Part shown: positions 5,413 to 12,433 of the stretch, one piece after another
How positions within the stretch are numbered: position 1 is the first letter of the stretch
How the letters are laid out: each line of letters starts with the position of its first letter
DNA from: CAYHXN01 sp964360605
Lineage (GTDB): Bacteria; Patescibacteriota; Minisyncoccia; UBA6257; WO2-44-18
Reading direction: 5' to 3'
NCBI GenBank assembly: GCA_964360605.1
Contig: CAYHXN010000014.1
Location: 1 to 13,490, forward strand
DNA: 13,490 bases
The notes under the pieces: generated by a model
The model's input: the letters and a program-made list of their open reading frames with translations, nothing else
What the model was told of the DNA's origin: nothing
Database searches by the model: none
Made by a program: the position numbers and the translations under genes

Positions 5413-5969
5413 ATGAGCTAAATTTAACAGGACGATTAGAGGCCCTTCTTTTTATTTACGGCGAACCCCTGCCTTTTAAAAAAATTGCTAAAACCCTTAA
5501 CGTTAAAGAGGAAGAGGTTCAAGAAGCGGTTAAGAAACTTCAAGATTCCCTAAGAGAAAGTGGATTGTGGTTGGTTAGCGATGAGGAAAAGGTCCAACTT
5601 ACTACTCGTCCAGAATTTGCCAAGTTGTTAGAGCAAATGATTAAAGAGGAATTAAAAGAAGACTTGTCGCCGGCGTCGTTAGAAACCTTATCAATCATTG
5701 CCTACTCTTCTCCGGTTTCTAGGGCTGAATTAGACTATGTCCGTGGCGTGAATTCTAGCTTCATCTTAAGAAGCCTGCTTTTGCGGGGTTTAATTGAACG
5801 CGAACTTGACCCAAAACGCGGCAACGCTTTTATTTATCGGCCTAGTTTGGAGTTTTTAAAATTTATGGGAATCGCTTCCGCCAACGACCTTCCGGAATTT
5901 GAAAAACTCTCAAAATTAATTAATGCCGTAAGGCGTCAAGAAAATACTGATAGCGGTACCAACGCGTAA
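5409..5969 (+). CDS. scpB: Segregation and condensation protein B
   Basis: ScpB forms a dimer of tandem winged-helix domains that binds the ScpA kleisin and modulates SMC ATPase activity. At 186 residues it has normal length. The first winged helix is at about 7-80 (RLEALLFIYGEPLPFKKIAKTL and later LVSDEEKVQLTTRPEF), the second at about 92-155 (LSPASLETLSIIAYSSPVSRAELDYVRGVNSSFILRSLLLRGLIE), with the characteristic P(V/I)SRxE(L/I)xxxRGVxSS core. The tail after residue 160 is short. The ATGA overlap with scpA and the absence of any spacer show an operon. No clear terminator follows, although the 38-bp palindrome at 6011 would form a long hairpin in the transcript. Confidence 0.95.
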   Translation: MNELNLTGRLEALLFIYGEPLPFKKIAKTLNVKEEEVQEAVKKLQDSLRESGLWLVSDEEKVQLTTRPEFAKLLEQMIKEELKEDLSPASLETLSIIAYSSPVSRAELDYVRGVNSSFILRSLLLRGLIERELDPKRGNAFIYRPSLEFLKFMGIASANDLPEFEKLSKLINAVRRQENTDSGTNA

Positions 5970-6010
5970 ATATAGCCAAATGAATCAAGCAACTAAAGAG
6001 TTTTTACAAG

Positions 6011-6048
6011 TAATCATTCTAACATTCTATAGAATGTTAGAATGATTA
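6011..6048. repeat. 38-bp perfect palindrome in front of the carboxypeptidase gene
   Basis: The two 19-base arms are exact reverse complements with no unpaired centre. Each arm holds two CATTCTA heptamers 8 bases apart, so the whole contains four half-sites in mirrored order. It covers the likely -10 region of the next gene and ends 2 bases before its ATG. It could be an operator for a dimeric or tetrameric regulator. It could also be a hairpin at the end of the scpAB transcript, but no T-run follows it as in the window's other terminators. Confidence 0.9.
6038..6043 (+). promoter_or_regulatory. Possible -10 box of the carboxypeptidase gene
   Basis: TAGAAT lies 7 bases before the ATG at 6051, the same spacing as the other leaderless starts here. 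It lies inside the palindrome; another TAGAAT occurs at 6030-6035. No convincing -35 is present. Confidence 0.4.
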
Positions 6049-6050
6049 TT

Positions 6051-6956
6051 ATGAAACACAACCATCTCAGCTTGCTTTTTACTAGCCTTGTTCTGGTTTT
6101 AGTTTTTTTCGGAAACTTAGTGTACGAGATTCGGGAAACACCTTCTCTTCAGGAATCCATAAATTCCACTTCTTTTAGTTATTCTTCGCCAAAAATCTCG
6201 CGGGTACTCCCGCCGGCTTTTATTCAAACGACGGTTCAAGAGCAACTCACGCCTCCGCCAATAATTAACGCGGAAGCAGTTCTTGCTCAAGAACTTCTGT
6301 CGCAAAAAGTTTTTTTTGAACAAGGCATTGCTAAACGTTGGGCGATGGCTTCTCTGACTAAACTAATGACGGCGGTAATAGCTTGGGAAAAAATCGGGCC
6401 GGAAAAAAACATTACTTTTAGCGAAGCGGCTGTTGCTACGGAAGGAATCGGCGGCGGTTGGCAAGTTGGCGATCAATCTCCGGCCCGCGAACTTATTAGA
6501 AGCATGATGACGGTTTCCAGCAATGATGCCGCTGAAGCCCTAGCCGAATTTTATGGCAGAGAAAATTTCATTTTGGAAATGAATCAAAAGGCCGTTGAGT
6601 TAGGAATGAAGCAAACGCATTTTCAAGATCCGACAGGGCTTTCGCTTTTAAACCAATCCACTTTGGAAAATTTGCGTTCACTGGCCTCGTATATTTATCT
6701 AGACCACCGGCCAATTTTGGAAATGAGCCGCGACAAAGAAATAACAATATTAGGAAGAACACTGACGAATATTAATCTTTTTGCCGGACGACAGGAGTGG
6801 TTGGGCGGTAAGACGGGCTTTACGGATGAATCGGGCGGGAATTTGATTTCAGTGTTTGATTATAATGGCCAACCACTGGTTATTATTGTTTTCGGCTCCG
6901 AAAACCGTTTTCAAGAAACGGAAAAAGTATATAATTGGATTACATTAAGTAATTAG
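6051..6956 (+). CDS. D-alanyl-D-alanine carboxypeptidase (peptidase S11, low-molecular-weight PBP)
   Basis: This exported serine enzyme removes the terminal D-Ala from peptidoglycan stem peptides and so limits cross-linking. All three active-site motifs are present: SxxK as SLTK at 101-104, SxN as SSN at 156-158, and KTG at 254-256 in GGKTGFTDESGG. A hydrophobic N-terminal segment (about 6-24) serves as signal or anchor, followed by a Ser/Pro-rich stretch to about residue 70. At 301 residues it lacks the C-terminal beta domain of E. coli PBP5. ATG 6042 is in frame (adding MII), but 6051 is preferred because 6042 lies inside the putative -10 box. mraY begins 5 bases after the stop, so they are likely co-transcribed. 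Confidence 0.93.
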   Translation: MKHNHLSLLFTSLVLVLVFFGNLVYEIRETPSLQESINSTSFSYSSPKISRVLPPAFIQTTVQEQLTPPPIINAEAVLAQELLSQKVFFEQGIAKRWAMASLTKLMTAVIAWEKIGPEKNITFSEAAVATEGIGGGWQVGDQSPARELIRSMMTVSSNDAAEALAEFYGRENFILEMNQKAVELGMKQTHFQDPTGLSLLNQSTLENLRSLASYIYLDHRPILEMSRDKEITILGRTLTNINLFAGRQEWLGGKTGFTDESGGNLISVFDYNGQPLVIIVFGSENRFQETEKVYNWITLSN

Positions 6957-6961
6957 GAAAT

Positions 6962-7987
6962 ATGATAGCTCTAGAATCAATTCGCGTTCTCGGTTTGTCG
7001 GTATTCGGTTTTTTGGTAGCAATGTTTTTGACCCCGATTATCAGTAAACTGCTTTATAAATTTAACGCTCATAAACAAATTAGAAGTAGTGAGTCCGCTC
7101 CGATTTATTCCCAGCTTCATTCAAAAAAAGCCGGAACGCCCACCATGGGTGGAACGATTATTTGGGTTACAGTTTTGGGATTGGCGGTAATTTTCGCGAT
7201 TATTGGTGGGCCGTTAAATTTCGTAGACCGCGCCCAGACTTATTTACCAATCGTAACAATGTTTATTGCCGCGATAATTGGTTTGATTGATGATACTTTC
7301 GGAGTTTTAAAAATCGGGCCTCACGGCGGGGGATTGCGAATCAGCCAAAAATTAGTAGTTTATATTTTGATAGCTTTAGTTGGCGCGCTTTGGTTTTACT
7401 ATCGTCTAGACTGGAGCGTTCTTTATATTCCTTTTATAGGCAATATAGCGATTGGCTGGCTGTATGTTCCACTGTTTGTTTTTATTATTGTTTCCAGCGC
7501 TTTTTCTGCAAACGAAACTGACGGACTGGACGGTCTTTTGGGAGGAGTAATGTTATTCGCTTTTATCGCTCTGACCGTCGTTGCTTTTGTTTTAGGACGG
7601 TATCACTTAGCGACTTTTGGCGGCATTACTACTGGAGCCCTTTTGGCATTCTTGTGGTACAACATTTATCCGGCGAAGTTTTTTATGGGCGATACCGGTT
7701 CTATGTCGCTGGGCATCACTATGGGCGTTATCGCGATGCTTACAAACACAACCCTACTTCTTCCGTTTTTTACCTCCATTCTAGTCATAGAATCTCTATC
7801 AGTAATAATCCAAATTACCAGTAAAAAACTTCGCAATGGTAAAAAAGTTTTTTTATCCGCGCCGATCCATCATCATTTTGAAGCGCTTGGCTGGCCGGAA
7901 ACTAAAGTAACGATGCGTTTTTGGATTGTTTCGGCGGTTTTTAGCACGCTTGGCTTAGTAATATTCTTCTTGGATCGTTATTTATAG
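6962..7987 (+). CDS. mraY: Phospho-N-acetylmuramoyl-pentapeptide-transferase (lipid I synthase)
   Basis: MraY transfers phospho-MurNAc-pentapeptide from UDP to undecaprenyl phosphate in the inner membrane, making lipid I. The 341-residue polytopic protein shows the family landmarks: GTPTMGG at 58-64, the DD pair at 110-111 in GLIDD, NETDGLDGL at 184-192, FMGDTGSMSLG at 241-251 and the cytosolic HHH at 303-305 followed by FEALGW. The motif usually written NAVNLTDGLDGLA reads FSANETDGLDGLL here, so the first Asn of the pair is replaced. A weak AGGAAA lies before the ATG and overlaps the upstream stop region. The gene ends at a strong terminator, closing the carboxypeptidase-mraY unit. Confidence 0.97.
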   Translation: MIALESIRVLGLSVFGFLVAMFLTPIISKLLYKFNAHKQIRSSESAPIYSQLHSKKAGTPTMGGTIIWVTVLGLAVIFAIIGGPLNFVDRAQTYLPIVTMFIAAIIGLIDDTFGVLKIGPHGGGLRISQKLVVYILIALVGALWFYYRLDWSVLYIPFIGNIAIGWLYVPLFVFIIVSSAFSANETDGLDGLLGGVMLFAFIALTVVAFVLGRYHLATFGGITTGALLAFLWYNIYPAKFFMGDTGSMSLGITMGVIAMLTNTTLLLPFFTSILVIESLSVIIQITSKKLRNGKKVFLSAPIHHHFEALGWPETKVTMRFWIVSAVFSTLGLVIFFLDRYL

Positions 7988-8015
7988 CGAATACTTTACA
8001 AAGAAATAAAATATT

Positions 8016-8041
8016 AACCTCGTCCACATACGAGGTTTTTT
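8016..8041 (+). terminator. Rho-independent terminator after mraY
   Basis: AACCTCGT and ACGAGGTT form a perfect 8-bp stem around a 6-base loop, followed by a run of T. Confidence 0.92.
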
Positions 8042-8047
8042 ATTTGC

Positions 8048-8056
8048 TGGTATAAT
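8048..8056 (+). promoter_or_regulatory. Extended -10 promoter of the amidohydrolase gene (leaderless)
   Basis: TGG-TATAAT is an extended -10 element. Its last base is 7 bases before the ATG at 8064. The in-frame ATG at 8055 overlaps the -10 box itself, so it would lie upstream of the transcript; this decides the start at 8064. The -35 position falls in the preceding terminator and is poor. Confidence 0.75.
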
Positions 8057-8063
8057 GAAAACA

Positions 8064-9572
8064 ATGACTCTGATTAAAGGAGTGAAGGTGGTAAATGGCT
8101 CCGGTAAGCCGCCCTTTCAGGCGGAGGTTTTATTGAAAGACGATAAAATCGCGGCTATTGGGAATTTTCCAACTAAAAAAGCGGATCTTATTATTGACGG
8201 GCTTGGCAGTTATTTATTGCCGGGCTTTATTGACATTAATACCGACTCCGACCATTATCTTTCTCTTTTTACTAATCCCGCGCAAAAAGATTTTTTGGCG
8301 CAAGGGGTGACTACTATCATCGGCGGGCAATGCGGTTCTTCCCTCACGCCGCTGGTTTATGGCACATTAGAATCTATCCGAAAATGGACGGATACTAATC
8401 AGGTCAACGTTGATTGGCATACTGTTTCCGAATTTTTTAAAGCATTAAGCCGTGTGAAACTTGGAGTTAATTTTGGGACGTTAGTCGGTCATTCCACAAT
8501 CCGCCGCGCGTTGGTTGGAGAAGAAATACGAAAACTAACCGCCCAAGAAATTAAAGTGTTCAAACGGCTTTTAGGTGAAGCGCTGGAGCAGGGAGCGCTG
8601 GGTTTTTCTACTGGCCTAAGCTATGCTCATTCGCGGCAAACGCCTTATGACGAATTAAAAGAGTTAGTAGATATCGTTGCTAAAAACAACGCCGTTTACA
8701 CTACCCACTTAAGAGATGAGCGGGAAGGATTAGTCGCGGCCGTCAACGAAACCTTAAAAATCGCTCATGAAACTGGCGCTAAAACCGTTATCAGCCACCT
8801 CCGGCCGATTATTGGTTACGAGAAAGATTTTGATGAGGCTTTGCGGATGGTTAACGAATCTTCCAGTCACATTGAAGTTTATTTTGATATTTATCCATTT
8901 GACGTAAGTATTGTCCCCGTCTATGTATTCCTTCCTTTGTGGGCGCAGAACGGGGGATTGGAAATTATGAATGAAAATCTTAAATCACCTTCGGTTCGGG
9001 AACGTATTATTAAAGATCTCGCTCCTTTACACAAAGACAATATAGTTATCGGGCAAGCGCCTAACGCGCCCTATTGGGTAGGAAAGACGCTTGGGCAAAT
9101 TGCCGAAAATCAATCTTTGAGTTTACCCGAAGCGCTTCTTCGGATTATGTCCGTCACCCAGCTTCGAGCATTATTAATTTATAAAAATCTAAATATGGAA
9201 TTCATTAAAAAAGCTATTTTAGGACCGAAATCTCTCATTGCCTCAAATACCGCCAGCTTGCCCCCCCAAGGACAGGGTTTTTCGGAAAAATCCCAGACAA
9301 TAAAGCATGAGCGTTTTACCAATACCTTTCCCAAGTATTTGCGGGATATGGAGAACAGTAACGTGGTTCTTGAAGACGCCGTTAAGAAAATCACTTCCAA
9401 ACCGGCCGAAGTTTTCAAAATTAAAAACCGCGGTTTGGTTAAGGAGGGATATTTTGCCGACCTCGTTTTATGGAAAGACGGAAAAGTACAAGCGACTTTC
9501 GTTAACGGACAGATGGCTTATGAGGAAGGAAAGTTTATGGATTCCCCCGCGGGACAAATAATTAAACGTTAA
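8064..9572 (+). CDS. Amidohydrolase of the N-acyl-D-amino-acid deacylase family with an altered metal site
   Basis: The 502-residue protein has the D-aminoacylase layout: an N-terminal beta sandwich, LLPGFID at 51-57, GVTTIIGGQCGSS at 81-93, VGHSTIRRALVG at 141-152, GALGFSTGLSY at 177-187, THLRDE at 214-219, ISHLR at 243-247, and the closing GYFADLVLW (462-470). Enzymes of this family cut acyl groups from D-amino acids using zinc. Cys90, His215 and His245, counterparts of known metal ligands, are present. However, the HxH that follows PGFID is N-T-D (59-61), and the catalytic Asp of the SD motif is Asn395 (ASN). Activity or metal content may therefore differ, or the protein may be non-catalytic. 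Its place between mraY and ftsW suggests work on D-amino acids or stem peptides of the wall (inference). It has its own promoter. Confidence 0.8.
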   Translation: MTLIKGVKVVNGSGKPPFQAEVLLKDDKIAAIGNFPTKKADLIIDGLGSYLLPGFIDINTDSDHYLSLFTNPAQKDFLAQGVTTIIGGQCGSSLTPLVYGTLESIRKWTDTNQVNVDWHTVSEFFKALSRVKLGVNFGTLVGHSTIRRALVGEEIRKLTAQEIKVFKRLLGEALEQGALGFSTGLSYAHSRQTPYDELKELVDIVAKNNAVYTTHLRDEREGLVAAVNETLKIAHETGAKTVISHLRPIIGYEKDFDEALRMVNESSSHIEVYFDIYPFDVSIVPVYVFLPLWAQNGGLEIMNENLKSPSVRERIIKDLAPLHKDNIVIGQAPNAPYWVGKTLGQIAENQSLSLPEALLRIMSVTQLRALLIYKNLNMEFIKKAILGPKSLIASNTASLPPQGQGFSEKSQTIKHERFTNTFPKYLRDMENSNVVLEDAVKKITSKPAEVFKIKNRGLVKEGYFADLVLWKDGKVQATFVNGQMAYEEGKFMDSPAGQIIKR

Positions 9573-9591
9573 ATTTAAATTTCAAAATCCA

Positions 9592-9634
9592 AATGACAAA
9601 TTATTTTGACATTTGAGCTTTGACATTTGTCATT
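9592..9634. repeat. AT-rich repeat patch with inverted AATGACAAAT arms
   Basis: AATGACAAAT (9592-9601) and ATTTGTCATT (9625-9634) are a perfect 10-base inverted pair. TTTGACATTTG occurs twice directly between and within them (from 9605 and 9619). The patch fills the gap before ftsW and ends at its ATG. Similar CAAATGACAAAT strings are, as I recall, scattered between genes in CPR genomes. Confidence 0.6.
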
Positions 9635-10726
9635 ATGAAACGCTACGGTTCTCCAGATTACGTAATAATTGCCGTTATCGGTTTACTAGTTATCTTTGGT
9701 TTAATAATGCTCGCGAGCGCTTCCTCTAATCTTGGCCAAACGCGTTTCAATGATCCATTTTTTTATCTCAAACATCAGATTTTTTATGGGTTAAGTTTGG
9801 GTATTATCGGTTTTCTAGTCGCTTGGAAAATTCCTTATCGTTGGTATCAAAAAACTTCTGTATTTCTTTTATTAGCGAGTGTAGTTTTATTATTTTTGGT
9901 TTTTACGCCACTCGGTTTAAATTCTGGAAATGCCGAACGTTGGCTCCAACTTGGCCCGATTACCTTTCAGCCGTCGGAGCTTTTGAAAATAACATTGATT
10001 CTTTACTTAGCCGCTTGGCTTAGCCGAAGCCAGGAAAGGTCTCAAAGCTTAACTAAAGGATTTTTACCCCTTTTACTGGTAGTGGCGTTGATAAGCGTTC
10101 TTTTATTAAAACAGCCGACCACCAGCATAACCGTTATTCTTTTAGGTGTCGCTTTTATAATGTATTTTGCCAGCGGAGCAAAGTTAAAATTTATGGGCAT
10201 CATGGGAATTTTAGTGGCAGTTATCGTAACGGCGGCAATTTTAATTACTCCTTATCGCTTGAACAGAGTTGTTTATTTTTTAAATCCTGACGCGAATTTG
10301 GAAAGCGGCGGTTATCATCGCAATCAAGCGCTGATTGCCATTGGTTCCGGAAATCTTCTTGGCGTTGGCTATGGACAATCTACGACTAAAATCGGTTATC
10401 TTCCGGAACCAATAGGGGATTCAATTTTCGCTGTTATTGGAGAAGAGCTGGGATTTGTTGGCGCGATTTTTTTAATTTCCCTTTTCGCCTTATTAATTAC
10501 AAGAATATTTATTTTGGCTAAAAAAACCGGCGACCGGTTCGCCAAGCTTAGTTTAATCGGTTTCGGAACGCTCATTGCTGTTCAAAGTTTCATGAACATG
10601 GCGGCTATTTCCGGCTTAATTCCACTCACCGGCGTGCCCTTGCCTTTCATCAGCTATGGCGGTACTGCCCTTGCGGTTTTTATGACTATTGGCGGAATTG
10701 TGACGAATATTTCTAAAAATTCTTGA
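9635..10726 (+). CDS. ftsW: Peptidoglycan glycosyltransferase FtsW (SEDS family)
   Basis: SEDS proteins polymerise lipid II into glycan strands, FtsW at the division septum with a partner class B PBP. The 363-residue polytopic protein shows FQPSELLKI at 111-119, GGYHRNQALIAIGSGNLLG (225-243), YLPEPIGDSIFAVIGEELG at 255-273 and PLTGVPLPFISYGG at 330-343. Asp262 in IGDSIF is the counterpart of the catalytic Asp in the HTDF motif. The usual QPDxGT element of the mid-protein loop reads KQPTTSIT (159-166), so its Asp is missing. The MurG neighbourhood favours FtsW over RodA. ATG 9635 is chosen; the frame extends to a TTG at 9620 within the repeat patch, which is less likely. No Shine-Dalgarno or clear -10 precedes it. 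Confidence 0.93.
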   Translation: MKRYGSPDYVIIAVIGLLVIFGLIMLASASSNLGQTRFNDPFFYLKHQIFYGLSLGIIGFLVAWKIPYRWYQKTSVFLLLASVVLLFLVFTPLGLNSGNAERWLQLGPITFQPSELLKITLILYLAAWLSRSQERSQSLTKGFLPLLLVVALISVLLLKQPTTSITVILLGVAFIMYFASGAKLKFMGIMGILVAVIVTAAILITPYRLNRVVYFLNPDANLESGGYHRNQALIAIGSGNLLGVGYGQSTTKIGYLPEPIGDSIFAVIGEELGFVGAIFLISLFALLITRIFILAKKTGDRFAKLSLIGFGTLIAVQSFMNMAAISGLIPLTGVPLPFISYGGTALAVFMTIGGIVTNISKNS

Positions 10727-10752
10727 CTTTAAAATAATCCCCAATATATAAT
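10723..10752 (+). promoter_or_regulatory. Promoter of the 10781 gene
   Basis: TTGACT (10723-10728), 18 bases and TATAAT (10747-10752) make a near-consensus promoter whose -35 overlaps the ftsW stop codon. The predicted start near 10759 leaves a leader of about 22 bases containing AGGTGG. Confidence 0.75.
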
Positions 10753-10780
10753 GCTTTAAGTACTTTTAGAACAGGTGGAT

Positions 10781-11254
10781 ATGCGCCCCAATGATTTTCT
10801 ACTCGCAGTAGTTTTTTTGGTTATTGGTTGGATACTATCTATTGCCACTGGAGTAGTATTTGGACTAGGTTTGGAATGGAGTATTCCAGTAGGGATTATT
10901 TTGTCCATATTTTCTTTCGCGTCTTTTATAATAGGAATTACTGATTGTTGTGATGCTTACATGACATCAAAGATGTATTTTACCGAAGATGAATTATACG
11001 TTTCTACGGTTTATGAAATTCGGTATTCTGAAAAAATTGGTTTTAAATACTTTGCCGTGCTTGCTGACGAAGCTAATAATGAAGTAATTCTTTTGTGTAC
11101 TAGTTTTCAAATACCTCAAAATGGAAAATTTTTGGAACAAATGCGACGGGGAGAAGATTATCACTTGCTAATTGTATCCCCATCTCTAGAAGAACATAAC
11201 AAAGCAAAAGAAGATTATTTAAAAAGACATGGTCCGCAAAACGCTCATTCATAG
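10781..11254 (+). CDS. Hypothetical membrane protein, two N-terminal helices
   Basis: I do not recognise this 157-residue protein. Two hydrophobic segments, about residues 5-27 and 34-54, are followed by an acidic soluble region of about 100 residues (FTEDELYVSTVYEIRYSEKIGFKYFAVLADE, later FLEQMRRGEDYHLLIV) ending in a charged helix (EEHNKAKEDYLKRH). The soluble part may face the cytoplasm. A GTG at 10775 is in frame, but ATG 10781 is preferred because AGGTGG (10773-10778) then serves as ribosome site, as in the 3085 gene. With its own promoter and terminator it is an independent unit sitting between ftsW and murG, so co-location alone is weak evidence for a wall role. Confidence 0.7.
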   Translation: MRPNDFLLAVVFLVIGWILSIATGVVFGLGLEWSIPVGIILSIFSFASFIIGITDCCDAYMTSKMYFTEDELYVSTVYEIRYSEKIGFKYFAVLADEANNEVILLCTSFQIPQNGKFLEQMRRGEDYHLLIVSPSLEEHNKAKEDYLKRHGPQNAHS

Positions 11255-11264
11255 GGCGTTTTTT
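11238..11264 (+). terminator. Rho-independent terminator overlapping the end of the 10781 gene
   Basis: AAAACGCTC and GGGCGTTTT pair over 9 positions (one G-T) around a 7-base loop and run into TT. The gene's stop codon TAG (11252-11254) lies at the loop-stem boundary, so the hairpin is built partly from coding sequence. Confidence 0.85.
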
Positions 11265-11282
11265 ATTTCGTCAAACTCGCGC

Positions 11283-11288
11283 TAAAAT
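11283..11288 (+). promoter_or_regulatory. -10 box of murG (leaderless)
   Basis: TAAAAT ends 7 bases before the murG ATG, matching the spacing at other leaderless starts. The terminator just upstream makes a fresh promoter necessary. No good -35 is seen. Confidence 0.5.
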
Positions 11289-11295
11289 AGGTTAT

Positions 11296-12429
11296 ATGGC
11301 CAATATAAGGATTTTACTTGCCGGAGGCGGGACTGGGGGGCATATGTACCCCTTAATTGCCGTTGCCAAAGAAATCCAAAGACAAACCCCGTTCGCGGAA
11401 ATTGCTTATGCCGGAAATCCGGGTCGGTTTGATATTGACCTTAAGGCCGTCAATATAAAAATTTTGAAACTAGCCACCGCCAAATGGCGGCGTTATTTTT
11501 CCTTATTAAATTTTCTGGATATACCAAAATTCTTTTGGAGTTTAGCGCAGGCATTCTGGAAAATTTATTGGTTCATGCCGGACGCTATTTTTTCTAAAGG
11601 CGGCCCGGGAGCTTTACCGGCAATTCTAGCTTGCAGGTTTTACCTGGTTCCTATTGTCATTCATGAATCTGACACCGTTCCTGGAATGACAACGATGATC
11701 GCCGCTAAACAAGCCAAAAAAATTTTCCTTGCCTTTGGCGAGGCCGAAAAATATTTTGAAAAAGCCGATGTTGAAGTGGTGGGCCAACCCGTTCGTGAAG
11801 AAATTTTAAATTCGCCGTCTAAAAACCAAACAAGAAAGCAATTGGGGTTTACGGAGGATTTGCCACTAGTTTTGTTTATCGGCGGATCGCAGGGGTCGGA
11901 ACGACTCAACGACTTTGTAATCGCGAACTTAGGGTCACTGTTGCAAAATTATCAAGTTTTACACCAGGCAGGCGAAAATAATTATCGCGAGTACGCGGAG
12001 GAATACGAAGTGGAAAAAAGGCGAATCAGCCCGTCTTTATTAAATCATTACAAAGTCGTCCCATATTTTAACAACGACTCCGAAATCTCCATGACCGGAG
12101 CGCTTGCCGCGGCGGAGGTTATTGTTTCCCGCGCGGGGGCTGGAGCGATTTTTGAAATTGCCGCCAGCGGTAAACCCGCGATATTAATTCCCTTGCCGGA
12201 ATCCGCCCGAAATCATCAAGAATCCAACGCGTACGCTTATCAAAAAACCGGCGCTGCTATCGTGATTGAAGAAGAAAACTTTTTACCCAATCTATTTATC
12301 AGCATATTGGAAAATTTATTTAAAAACCCCGAAAAAATCCGAATAATGTCTGAAGCCGCTAAAGGATTTTATAAACCTCAAGCGGCAGAGAAAATCGCGT
12401 TCAGCATACTTAAGATTACCAATTCCTAA
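11296..12429 (+). CDS. murG: UDP-GlcNAc:lipid I N-acetylglucosaminyltransferase
   Basis: MurG adds GlcNAc to lipid I on the cytoplasmic face of the membrane, yielding lipid II. The 377-residue protein has the two-domain GT-B pattern: the N-terminal glycine loop GGGTGGH at 10-16, SKGGPGALPA at 100-109, IHESDTVPG at 122-130, the second loop GGSQGSERLN at 196-205, SRAGAGAIFE at 278-287 with Glu287 of the donor site, and PLPESARNHQESNA at 299-312. It is slightly longer than E. coli MurG (355). The usual HEQNxxPGxxN stretch reads HESDTVPGMTT, a modest departure. gltX starts 4 bases after the stop, so the two are probably co-transcribed from the leaderless promoter at 11283. Confidence 0.96.
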   Translation: MANIRILLAGGGTGGHMYPLIAVAKEIQRQTPFAEIAYAGNPGRFDIDLKAVNIKILKLATAKWRRYFSLLNFLDIPKFFWSLAQAFWKIYWFMPDAIFSKGGPGALPAILACRFYLVPIVIHESDTVPGMTTMIAAKQAKKIFLAFGEAEKYFEKADVEVVGQPVREEILNSPSKNQTRKQLGFTEDLPLVLFIGGSQGSERLNDFVIANLGSLLQNYQVLHQAGENNYREYAEEYEVEKRRISPSLLNHYKVVPYFNNDSEISMTGALAAAEVIVSRAGAGAIFEIAASGKPAILIPLPESARNHQESNAYAYQKTGAAIVIEEENFLPNLFISILENLFKNPEKIRIMSEAAKGFYKPQAAEKIAFSILKITNS

Positions 12430-12433
12430 ATTT

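Noticed and set aside
8055..8063. Amidohydrolase start at ATG 8055
   Set aside because: This ATG overlaps the TATAAT box, so it would lie upstream of the transcription start; ATG 8064 fits the leaderless spacing.
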